NCBI GenBank assembly: GCA_023269765.1
Contig: JAGDWH010000003.1
Coordinates: forward strand, 1-20,189
Direction of reading: 5' to 3'
Length of the DNA: 20,189 bases
DNA from: Desulfurococcaceae archaeon
GTDB lineage: Archaea > Thermoproteota > Thermoprotei_A > Sulfolobales > Desulfurococcaceae
Shown here: positions 14,530-20,189 of the stretch, in pieces
Layout: every line of letters begins with the position of its first letter
Position numbering within the stretch: position 1 is the stretch's first letter
Position numbers and translations under genes: made by a program
Notes under the pieces: generated by a model
Told to the model about the DNA's origin: nothing
What the model saw: only the letters and a program-made list of their open reading frames with translations
Database searches by the model: none

Positions 14530-15237
14530 TTAATTTACAGCCGTGCCCTTTCTTAAGTGTGTGTATATCAACACATCTAGTAGTACTTGGGTATAGACCG
14601 GGTGCTCTAATCTATTCCTTGAAGCTTCGATGTGCACCTCGTACTTGTCTCCTCTTGCAAGCACCCACGCAGTAACTCTGACTTCGGAGTCTTCTATGCA
14701 AATAGCGAGAGGAATGCCCGGGAGGCCTTTAAGGGTGTTGACGAGTCTTACTGCATGCCAGCTCTTGTCTTCAAGGGGCTTGTGAACTCTTGGAGGGTAC
14801 TTAACTGATAGGCTGTCGATTATCACGGGGTTTTTGCATTCTTGTTGCTTAACAAACTTGATGGCTACCTCATCGAGTTCGTACTCTTCGGGCATGCTGC
14901 GCAGAGTTTTCAACGCGGCAATTACAATACTCGTAGGCACTATGGCAAAGCTGGCCCAACAGTCTTTTAAAGACACGTAGAGCCTGCACTCGGACTTGAA
15001 TTTACAGGCATCGCTCAAAGCTTCCGGATTAAGGCCCTCCATGATGAGTGATAGGGGCCCTACGGCTACCGATAATGTTCTTCCAGACTCCTCGGTGTCT
15101 ATTACTGTGGGTTCTAGTAAGAAGCCCACTTGCTCTACTCCGCGCGCTTGAACTAGCTCTAGTACTTCAAGTACTTTCGTGGCGTATTTCTCGGGGGGTA
15201 TTTCGAGGACTAGAGTACCCGGTTTTATTCGCGGCAT
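14530..15237 (-). CDS. Unrecognised 235-residue protein
   Basis: I cannot assign this protein to a family. It begins MPRIKPGTLVLEIPPEKYATKV, has no signal peptide or membrane helix, and shows alternating strands and helices in its first half (VEQVGFLLEPTVI, TLSVAVGPLSLIMEGL). The central part has several cysteines (C78, C84, C93, C133 approximately) and the C-terminal part a run RVTAWVLARGDKYEVHIEASR. The amino-acid composition and lack of internal stops over 700 bases, with the strand free of a competing frame, support a real gene. It lies downstream of alba1 on the same strand, separated by a T-tract terminator candidate, and converges with XPB. Confidence 0.72.
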   Translation of the reverse strand: MPRIKPGTLVLEIPPEKYATKVLEVLELVQARGVEQVGFLLEPTVIDTEESGRTLSVAVGPLSLIMEGLNPEALSDACKFKSECRLYVSLKDCWASFAIVPTSIVIAALKTLRSMPEEYELDEVAIKFVKQQECKNPVIIDSLSVKYPPRVHKPLEDKSWHAVRLVNTLKGLPGIPLAICIEDSEVRVTAWVLARGDKYEVHIEASRNRLEHPVYTQVLLDVLIYTHLRKGTAVN

Positions 15238-15261
15238 GTAGCAACTCTACGGGTGATGTTT

Positions 15262-15276
15262 CTTTTTTGAAAAAAG
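15262..15276 (-). terminator. T-tract palindrome downstream of alba1
   Basis: A perfect palindrome, CTTTTTT-G-AAAAAAG, gives six consecutive T on either strand, 33-47 bases after the alba1 stop. Another T5 run lies at 15278-15282 on the + strand. T-tracts are the archaeal intrinsic termination signal, so this probably ends alba1 transcription before the 235-aa gene. Confidence 0.5.
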
Positions 15277-15308
15277 CTTTTTGTGGCCTATAGGTATGTA
15301 TCACCTTG

Positions 15309-15599
15309 TTACTCCTTAATTTTCAGCTTTATTTCAATTATGCTGACTCTGGCCTCTCTGCCTTGCGGGTTAGTGAGTGTTTGGCTGCCAATGTCTATCT
15401 TTTCTATTTCAACCTTGCCTGGTAGGAACCTGTTTCTGACGATTTCTACAGCGTCTACCGCCTTGCTTATCGCCCTGCCCCTAGCTTTGACATATATTTC
15501 CTTTACTCCCTGGTGTACTAGCGTCAATATTGCTATTACGTAGTTCATTACTTGCTTCTTTCCTACTAGTACGGTGTTTGGAGCTTGTACTTGTGACAC
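15309..15599 (-). CDS. albA: Alba chromatin protein (Alba1)
   Basis: A 96-residue DNA/RNA-binding chromatin protein of the Alba family. [50 protein letters not shown] matches crenarchaeal Alba1 closely; K14/K15 correspond to the DNA-contact lysine that is acetylated in Sulfolobus. C-terminal strand IIEIKLKI completes the fold. The start is GTG 15599, preceded by AAGGGAT as a plausible ribosome binding site; TGTAAATTAA (15641-15650) supplies a TATA element on the - strand. The gene is divergent from reverse gyrase, and a second Alba gene lies at the other end of reverse gyrase. Confidence 0.95.
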   Translation of the reverse strand: MSQVQAPNTVLVGKKQVMNYVIAILTLVHQGVKEIYVKARGRAISKAVDAVEIVRNRFLPGKVEIEKIDIGSQTLTNPQGREARVSIIEIKLKIKE

Positions 15600-15641
15600 T
15601 TTCGATCCCTTGCTATAGCGTTGTTGTATGCTTCAAACCAT

Positions 15642-15723
15642 GTAAATTAAGGGTAGCGCTTAAAAACTTTTCCCCGGTCGAAGCCCATAATACCGAGGCT
15701 CGTGGCTTAAAAGCTCATAATAC
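15642..15723. promoter_or_regulatory. Divergent promoter region of alba1 and reverse gyrase, with direct repeat
   Basis: The 150-base gap holds a - strand TATA candidate (15642-15650) for alba1 and + strand candidates CTTAAAAAC (15659-15667) and CTTAAAAGC (15706-15714), the latter about 40 bases before the reverse gyrase start. AAGCCCATAATAC (15681-15693) and AAGCTCATAATAC (15711-15723) form a 13-base direct repeat with exactly 30 bases between starts, 12 of 13 identical. Confidence 0.4.
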
Positions 15724-15749
15724 TTGGGCATTACTCAGCAGGGCTCGTA

Positions 15750-18700
15750 TTGAGCACTATTGTGCCGATATACGAGGACCCTCTCCACGGTCATCAGCAC
15801 GGCTTAGCTAAAGCCGATGTTATGCCCCACGTTGAAGCGCTTAGATCTAGTGAGCGCGAATTTGAAGCTTTTTTCGAGAAAGCTACGTGTGGGTTTAAAC
15901 CCTGGGGCGCTCAGAGGACTTGGCTTAAGCGGCTTTTACAAGGCGATAATGTGGTTTTAACAGCACCTACGGGCCTTGGTAAAACGACTTTGCTCGTGGT
16001 TTACGCCTTATATGCGGCAGGAAGGGGTAAAAAGATCCTTTATATTGCTCCAACGAGGCCCCTGCAAGAGCAGACTTACAGTAGGATGCTCAGCTACTTA
16101 AGGAACCTAGAGCTCGGCAACGTTAGAATAGTCTACTACTCCTCCAACATGAGCGCGAAAAAGCGTTGCGAAGTACTAGAGCAAATAAGCGCCTGCGATT
16201 TCGACATCTTGGTCGTAACTAGTAACTTTGTGCTGAAAAGGTTTGACTCTCTGTCTCGATGCCATGTAGACGTTATAATTGTAGATGACGTAGATAGCCT
16301 CATAAAGAGCGAGAAAAGTGTGTACAGCCTACTCAAGCTCCTCGGCTATACCGAAAAGGCAATCGAGTTGGCCAAAAAGAGAGTCAACCTCCTCTGGAAG
16401 ATACTCGCTGGCAAGGCGTTGGGTAAGCCCATAGAAGAGCTCGTCAAGGAATATGTGAGCATAGATATAGAGCTAGAGAAGGAGCTATCTTCAATTAGTA
16501 GGAGGCAGTTGATCGTAGCATCAGCTACCGGTAGAGCTCGCGGTTCGGCGGGCAGGCTTCTCAGGGATCTCTTAAGAATAGATGTAGCGGGTATAGCAAT
16601 ATACGGACGCGACGTAACTGACAGCTATCTACTAGTCGCAGATCCCAGAGAAATGGCTCAACAAGTCAGCTCACTTATTTTCAAAATTGGTAAGGGCTGC
16701 ATAATCTACATTTCACCGCACCACCCACTCAGAGAAGACATTAACAGGGTTGTTGAGCTCGTTGCAAGCGAACTGGAAAAGCGTGGTTTTAATGTGGGCA
16801 GAGCAGGCGCAAAGGACGTCGCTAAATTCATAGATGGAAGGCTTGACGTGCTAATTGGCACAGCAGCCTATTACGGCTCAAGCGTAAGGGGCATTGACGC
16901 GCCAAAACACGCACGATACGCCATTTTCCTCGGAGTGCCCCTCATATCAATACCCCTCGAAGCTTTTCTAGCAAACATGAACTTCATGGCTAGAACGCTG
17001 CTGGAGCTCTACTCAAAGACGGGGAACCATGGTTTTAGAGATGCCGCTGCTAAAATTAGGAAGAAGTCTCTAGAGCTGGCACCTGCTGAGAAGAGGCTTC
17101 TGAAGTATTGCTTAATAGGCAAAATACCTCAAGAAGTCCTGGCAGCTTCTCAGAAGCTAATGTCAATCTTAAGCGAGGTGAGGGAGGTCTACAATGTTGT
17201 ACTAAGTAGCACTAAAGCCTTACTTGACCAACACGGCGTTTTTAACGTGGGTACTATAACACTCGTGCGGGATTTCAGTGGCAGGTACGTAGCACTCGTG
17301 CCCGACGTCATGACTTATATTCAGGCCTCTGGAAGAGTTAGCAGGTTCCTCGGTAATAGAATGACTCACGGACTCGCCATTATAGTAGAGTTCAAAGCCC
17401 TTTCAAACCTCGTAAAATCCTTGGAAGCCAGAATGCGCTGGTTTGCTAAGGAGTTTTCAATCACAGAGCTGGGTAGAGTGGATCTCGACGCGGAAATAAG
17501 CATGATTCAGGAAAGTAGGAACAATGAAAGCCGTCGTGGCTTAAACCACAAATCTGTTCTCGTTGTTGTAGAGTCCCCTACAAAGGCCAAGACTATAGCG
17601 AGGTTTTTTGGAAAGCCTACTTCTAGGAAAATTGGAGGCGTAAAGGTCTACTCTATTCCCGCGAAAATAGGTGAAGAGGTAGTAGAGTTTAATATTGTTG
17701 CTACTCGTGGACACATATATGACTTAACGACTGCTGATAAAGGACTTTACGGTGTCTACTTTAACCAGGGCAGTATTAACCCGGTTTACGCGACCCTAAA
17801 GAAGTGCAGAATTTGCGGGGCCCAGTTCACAGACCTCGATACCTGCCCAAGGTGCGGGAGCCGCTTCTACTTCGACTCTAAAGCCATTATCAGCGTCTTA
17901 CAGAAGCTTGCACTAGAAGTAGACGAAGTCTACGTGGCCACAGACCCTGATATCGAGGGCGAAAAAATAGCCTACGACGTGTACAATTGTATTAGCGCAT
18001 TAAATGGCCGCATAAAGAGAGTTGAACTACATGAAATAACCCTGAGTGAGTTTTTGAAAAGAATTAGCAGGGCAAGGGATCTAGACCTAAGGCTTGTTGA
18101 GGCCGAAATATATAGAAGGGTGCTTGATAGGCTCATTGGGTTTAGTCTCAGCAAAAAGTTGCAGTCGGTTTATAGCAGGAAGTACCTGGGAGCCGGGCGA
18201 GTTCAGACGCCAGTTCTCGGGCTAATAATAGACCGCTACAGGGAATACCTTGCAAATAGGTGCAGGAAAGTAGTTATAGAAATTGGGGGACCTCTCGAAC
18301 TCTCTATCTCGGCGTGCATTGAAGAATCAAATAAAGGCTTACTAGACGTGCTGAGAGGCGCTAAGCAGGTAGTGTTCTTCAAGGAGTCTGAAATAGTAGA
18401 GCAAATCTCACCAAAGCCCCCCTACACAACCGATGAAATCCTTTTTGACGCGTCTAGAAAGGGTTTTGGAGCTGCCGAGGTCATGAGAATTCTTCAAGAG
18501 CTCTTTGAAGCAGGCCTAATAACATATCATAGAACAGACTGCACTTACGTAAGTGATGCAGGTATTTCAGTGGCTCGCGAGTACTTGGGTACTAAAGGTT
18601 ACTTAAGGCTATTTAAGCCAAGCCACTGGGGTGAGCCGGGATCCCACGAGGCTATTAGACCTGTTTACCCCCTAGACTCGGAAGACTTACTTAAAGCTAT

Positions 18701-19385
18701 AGACGAAGGAGTGCTCGATGTTGCAATACCAATTACCAGTAAGCACTTGAAGCTGTACGATATGATTTTCAAAAGATTTATTGCAAGCCAGATGAGGTCT
18801 TTCAAGGCTCTTAGGGCTATCTACAGAGTATTGGTTTCGAATATAGAAATCGCCAAGGTCTCGCTCTATTTGAACATCCTGGAAGAAGGATTTAATGTTA
18901 TTACGACTGTGAAGACGTATCCACAAGTCGCGGACTTGGATACCTTTACTGCTACTATTCGCTCTCTGACTTTGAAAAACTCGAGTAAAACGCCTCTCTA
19001 TAGGGAAGGCGATGTTGTAATGCTAATGAAGAAATATGGCATTGGGCGGCCCAGCACTTATGCCAAGACTATTGAGACCATAAAGAGGCACGGCTACGTT
19101 GTTGAAAGCCGCATACTCAAAAAACTCGTGCCAACAAAGAGAGGCATAGCGGTGTACGAGTTTCTCAAGACGAACTACCCGGAGTTAGTGTCGATTGAGT
19201 TGACCAGGAAGATGGAGACCACAATAGACCTAATAGTCTCTGGTAAAATCACAGGATACGATGCTCTGCTAGAATTACTCGCAGAAATCAAAGCTATAGG
19301 TCTGCTCGGCGAGGAGCTACCTTCTCTTAATCTTTATCAGTATATAGGGCCTTATTCTACCTTCTACAGAGCTGCTGCCAATTGA
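15750..19385 (+). CDS. rgy: Reverse gyrase
   Basis: The hallmark enzyme of hyperthermophiles; it introduces positive supercoils using ATP. The 1211 residues fuse a superfamily 2 helicase-like half to a type IA topoisomerase. The helicase part has PWGAQRTW, Walker A APTGLGKTT (72-80), DDVD (179-182), SATGRARG and YIQASGRVSR. The topoisomerase part starts near 602 with the TOPRIM Glu (VVVESPTKAKTIARFFGKP, E608), then a zinc finger C686-x2-C689-x9-C699-x2-C702, the acidic triad DPDIE (D732, D734, E736), and the active Tyr926 in GLITYHRTDC. The usual N-terminal zinc finger is missing; the start region has HGHQHG instead. TTG 15750 (or GTG 15762) is the start; an in-frame stop at 15708 excludes a longer N terminus. 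The 3' end overlaps alba2 by 69 bases. Confidence 0.97.
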   Translation: MSTIVPIYEDPLHGHQHGLAKADVMPHVEALRSSEREFEAFFEKATCGFKPWGAQRTWLKRLLQGDNVVLTAPTGLGKTTLLVVYALYAAGRGKKILYIAPTRPLQEQTYSRMLSYLRNLELGNVRIVYYSSNMSAKKRCEVLEQISACDFDILVVTSNFVLKRFDSLSRCHVDVIIVDDVDSLIKSEKSVYSLLKLLGYTEKAIELAKKRVNLLWKILAGKALGKPIEELVKEYVSIDIELEKELSSISRRQLIVASATGRARGSAGRLLRDLLRIDVAGIAIYGRDVTDSYLLVADPREMAQQVSSLIFKIGKGCIIYISPHHPLREDINRVVELVASELEKRGFNVGRAGAKDVAKFIDGRLDVLIGTAAYYGSSVRGIDAPKHARYAIFLGVPLISIPLEAFLANMNFMARTLLELYSKTGNHGFRDAAAKIRKKSLELAPAEKRLLKYCLIGKIPQEVLAASQKLMSILSEVREVYNVVLSSTKALLDQHGVFNVGTITLVRDFSGRYVALVPDVMTYIQASGRVSRFLGNRMTHGLAIIVEFKALSNLVKSLEARMRWFAKEFSITELGRVDLDAEISMIQESRNNESRRGLNHKSVLVVVESPTKAKTIARFFGKPTSRKIGGVKVYSIPAKIGEEVVEFNIVATRGHIYDLTTADKGLYGVYFNQGSINPVYATLKKCRICGAQFTDLDTCPRCGSRFYFDSKAIISVLQKLALEVDEVYVATDPDIEGEKIAYDVYNCISALNGRIKRVELHEITLSEFLKRISRARDLDLRLVEAEIYRRVLDRLIGFSLSKKLQSVYSRKYLGAGRVQTPVLGLIIDRYREYLANRCRKVVIEIGGPLELSISACIEESNKGLLDVLRGAKQVVFFKESEIVEQISPKPPYTTDEILFDASRKGFGAAEVMRILQELFEAGLITYHRTDCTYVSDAGISVAREYLGTKGYLRLFKPSHWGEPGSHEAIRPVYPLDSEDLLKAIDEGVLDVAIPITSKHLKLYDMIFKRFIASQMRSFKALRAIYRVLVSNIEIAKVSLYLNILEEGFNVITTVKTYPQVADLDTFTATIRSLTLKNSSKTPLYREGDVVMLMKKYGIGRPSTYAKTIETIKRHGYVVESRILKKLVPTKRGIAVYEFLKTNYPELVSIELTRKMETTIDLIVSGKITGYDALLELLAEIKAIGLLGEELPSLNLYQYIGPYSTFYRAAAN

Positions 19386-19583
19386 GACGTCAAGTAGCTC
19401 CACGCTTTCTCCCATCCTTGACATAACTGCGTTGTAGAGATCAACGGCTTTGCTTATGAACCGCCCCTCTCCTTTAAGTACTACTACTGGTGCTTCTTGA
19501 AATAAAACTGCAATTTCAATTAAGTAATCAGTTATCTTCCTTTTCCCAACTACTATTACTCTCTCACTAGCAGTACTATCCAT
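19317..19583 (-). CDS. Second Alba family protein (Alba2)
   Basis: An 88-residue Alba paralogue, clearly diverged from the 96-residue one in this window. RVIVVGKRKITDYLIEIAVLFQEAPVVVLKGEGRFISKAVDLYNAVMSRM shows the Alba fold, with K14/R15/K16 at the DNA-contact position, and the C terminus ends IRPYILIKIKRR. Alba2 proteins form heterodimers with Alba1 and change how it coats DNA or RNA. The ATG has GGTGA (19593-19597 on this strand) 9 bases upstream and a TATA TTTTATTAA at 19620-19628. Its last 69 bases are antisense to the end of reverse gyrase. It is transcribed away from the candidate origin. Confidence 0.93.
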   Translation of the reverse strand: MDSTASERVIVVGKRKITDYLIEIAVLFQEAPVVVLKGEGRFISKAVDLYNAVMSRMGESVELLDVSIGSSSVEGRIRPYILIKIKRR

Positions 19584-19592
19584 GCGACGCGT

Positions 19593-19628
19593 TCACCGCC
19601 CAATAGGGAATGTTAAGACTTAATAAAA
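19593..19628 (-). promoter_or_regulatory. Promoter and ribosome binding site of alba2
   Basis: On the - strand TTTTATTAA (19620-19628) is followed by GGTGA (19593-19597), 9 bases before ATG 19583. The promoter abuts the leftmost origin-box-like element (19655-19676). Confidence 0.55.
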
Positions 19629-19654
19629 TAAGCTTTCGCGGGAACGGGTTTGCG

Positions 19655-19676
19655 AGAAACCAGTGGTTTCAGGGGT
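19655..19676 (+). repeat. ORB-like element 1
   Basis: A perfect palindrome, GAAACCA-G-TGGTTTC (19656-19670), is followed by AGGGGT (19671-19676). The dyad-to-G-string spacer is about two bases shorter than in the other copies, so this copy may be weaker or divergent. Confidence 0.5.
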
Positions 19677-19710
19677 CTGCTTCCACTAGACACCGCTAGT
19701 TCTGGGCAGA
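19676..19710. repeat. Hairpin-forming element with a dyad half
   Basis: TCTGC (19676-19680) pairs with GCAGA (19706-19710), then CCA with TGG and CTAG with CTAG around the loop ACACCG. It includes TTCCACTAGA, the dyad half of the ORB-like elements, without a G-string next to it. Confidence 0.4.
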
Positions 19711-19746
19711 TCCGCCACTCAATCATCCGTGGCAACCTATTGTTCC

Positions 19747-19768
19747 ACCCCTTTACTTCTAGTGGAAA
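19747..19768 (-). repeat. ORB-like element 2
   Basis: Read on the - strand it is the dyad TTTCCACTAGAAG followed by TAAA and GGGGT, 22 bases. It matches element 3 at 19 of 22 positions. The G-string points away from the AT-rich core. Confidence 0.65.
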
Positions 19769-19785
19769 TCAAGTGCCAAGATCCT

Positions 19786-19807
19786 ACCCCTATACTTCCA
19801 GTGGAAA
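19786..19807 (-). repeat. ORB-like element 3
   Basis: Read on the - strand it is TTTCCACTGGAAG, then TATA and GGGGT, 22 bases, exactly 39 bases from element 2. The TTTCCACTGGAA core is the closest match to the known archaeal mini-ORB dyad. Confidence 0.7.
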
Positions 19808-19810
19808 CAT

Positions 19811-19829
19811 GCCAGTGGAAGTCTCGGCG
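19811..19829 (+). repeat. Degenerate ORB-like half next to element 3
   Basis: GCCAGTGGAAGTCTCGGCG repeats the dyad half CCAGTGGAA of element 3 (on the + strand) 14 bases further on, with only a GG where the G-string would be. ACTTCCA (19794-19800) and TGGAAGT can also pair as a 7-bp stem. Confidence 0.4.
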
Positions 19830-19830
19830 A

Positions 19831-19980
19831 AGATTGATGTGTTTGGATATTTAAGTTTGTATAAAGACGTAGAAGCCTCTTATAGCACTTCTACTACTAC
19901 AAGAATTGCGAAATAATCACAACATGTACCATAAGTGCTGTAAATGACACTCTAAAACAAATTGAATAGTCTAGTTGAAA
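19831..19980. other. AT-rich core, candidate duplex-unwinding element
   Basis: By hand count 47 of 150 bases are G or C (31%), clearly below the neighbouring genes. The poorest parts are 19831-19860 (8 of 30) and 19921-19980 (18 of 60). It is bounded on both sides by ORB-like elements, as in known archaeal origins. Confidence 0.55.
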
Positions 19981-19988
19981 CAAGGGGT
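19967..19988 (+). repeat. ORB-like element 4
   Basis: TAGTTGAAACAAGGGGT lies on the + strand, with a dyad half (TTGAAAC) and the G-string GGGGT; the spacer is one base shorter than in elements 2, 3 and 5. It is inverted relative to elements 2 and 3 across the AT-rich core. Confidence 0.55.
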
Positions 19989-20032
19989 AGGCGCTAAAAA
20001 GAGAAAGAAGCTTGTCGGAAACCGCTAGTTCC

Positions 20033-20054
20033 ACCCCTCCTTTTCAAGTGGAGC
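20033..20054 (-). repeat. ORB-like element 5
   Basis: Read on the - strand it is GCTCCACTTGAAAAGGAGGGGT. Spacing of dyad and G-string equals that of elements 2 and 3. It lies about 36 bases before the RNase P RNA TATA box. Confidence 0.6.
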
Positions 20055-20089
20055 GACTTATCCTGCATTTGGGCCGTGCAGCTTATAGC

Positions 20090-20097
20090 TTATAATA
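20090..20097 (+). promoter_or_regulatory. TATA box of the RNase P RNA gene
   Basis: TTATAATA lies about 25-30 bases before the predicted 5' end of the RNase P RNA, the normal archaeal spacing. Confidence 0.6.
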
Positions 20098-20119
20098 GTC
20101 CCTTTAGAGAACTACCGAC

Positions 20120-20189
20120 AGTGGCGGGGCCGGGCACCCCGCTCACGCCCCGCAAGGGGTGAGGAAACTCCGTGCACCCCGCGGCAGCG
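20120..20189 (+). ncRNA. rnpB: RNase P RNA, 5' part, cut by window end
   Basis: This is the catalytic RNA that removes the 5' leader of pre-tRNAs. The universal conserved region I is seen as GAGGAAACTCCG (20161-20172), with GTGCACCCC and GGCAGCG following as in archaeal type A RNase P RNAs. Before it, CACCCC (20135-20140) pairs with GGGGTG (20156-20161) as the P3-like stem, and the GC-rich GGCGGGGCCGGGC forms the start of P1/P2. The exact 5' end is estimated from the TATA box; the 3' part lies beyond the window. Confidence 0.85.

Larger units (their letters stand above)
19640..20060. other. Candidate chromosomal replication origin (ORB cluster with AT-rich core)
   Basis: No convincing gene lies between alba2 and the RNase P RNA. 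The stretch holds at least five copies of an element made of a dyad (TTCCANTNGAA type) followed by a G-string (GGGGT), which is the architecture of archaeal origin recognition boxes bound by Orc1/Cdc6. Two well-matched copies on the left (- strand) and one on the right (+ strand) point inversely across an AT-rich core (19831-19980, 47 G+C of 150 by hand count). A 14-base repeat flanks the whole. No orc1/cdc6 gene is in the window, so the initiator would act in trans or lie further right. Element recognition rests on motif memory. Confidence 0.72.

Noticed and set aside
15530..15811. A 93-codon + strand open frame across the alba1-reverse gyrase gap
   Set aside because: It is antisense to alba1, runs through both promoters and overlaps the reverse gyrase start in another frame; no ribosome binding site or recognisable sequence.
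19650..19916. An 88-codon open frame with repeated TSSGN-like segments
   Set aside because: The protein repeats (ETSGF, TASSGQ, FTSSGN, YTSSGN) are translations of the ORB-like DNA repeats. It has only a TTG start without a ribosome binding site and spans the AT-rich core; composition does not resemble a folded protein.
19640..20060. A degenerate CRISPR array
   Set aside because: Copies occur on both strands, spacing is irregular (39 and about 247 bases), the units are not identical, and no cas gene is present. The dyad plus G-string form fits origin boxes better.
20120..20189. SRP 7S RNA as the GC-rich RNA at the window end
   Set aside because: GGCCGGG at the 5' end recalls SRP RNA, but GAGGAAACTCCG followed by CACCCC and GGCAGCG is the RNase P conserved region I context.

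Overview
The window comes from a hyperthermophilic crenarchaeote (Thermoproteota, probably of a Desulfurococcales-like type). The evidence is a reverse gyrase, two Alba chromatin proteins, archaeal FEN1, XPB and Cdc48/VAT, a DUF371 protein, an archaeal-type tRNA methyltransferase set, TATA-box promoters with very short leaders, GGTG-type ribosome binding sites, and frequent GTG/TTG starts. Genus cannot be fixed from the sequence alone. Almost every base is coding; the one long non-coding stretch is at the right end.

Left part (1-8456): the 3' end of tRNA-Val(GAC), then cdc48, a small winged-helix protein and fen1 on the + strand. Next comes a divergent pair, pcm (protein repair) and a DUF371 protein. 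The DUF371 gene converges with a Trm5-family tRNA methyltransferase, which is itself divergent from NAD kinase. NAD kinase overlaps a Nob1-like PIN nuclease. An NSUN6-like tRNA cytosine methyltransferase with an internal PUA domain closes this part on the - strand.

Middle (8457-14453): a small Cys4 protein and mtnA (methionine salvage) read rightward. A leftward group holds an HTH-phosphoribosyltransferase regulator, an AbrB-ACT regulator and a DUF72 protein. A compact rightward operon holds two small unrecognised proteins and an XPB-type helicase. The regulator and the XPB operon share a 48-bp divergent promoter that contains a perfect palindrome.

Right part (14530-20189): an unrecognised 235-aa protein and alba1 read leftward; reverse gyrase reads rightward; alba2 reads leftward and overlaps the reverse gyrase 3' end. 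From about 19640 to 20060 there is no convincing gene. This stretch holds several copies of a 22-bp element, made of a TTCCANTNGAA-type dyad plus a GGGG string, arranged around a 150-bp AT-rich segment (about 31% GC). It has the form of Orc1/Cdc6 origin recognition boxes (ORBs) flanking a duplex-unwinding element, so I propose it is a chromosomal replication origin. The window ends inside the 5' part of the RNase P RNA, which is transcribed away from this candidate origin.

Taken together, the window is a housekeeping information-processing neighbourhood (replication, chromatin topology, repair, tRNA/rRNA maturation, protein quality control) beside a likely origin. There is no sign of a mobile element, prophage or CRISPR array.
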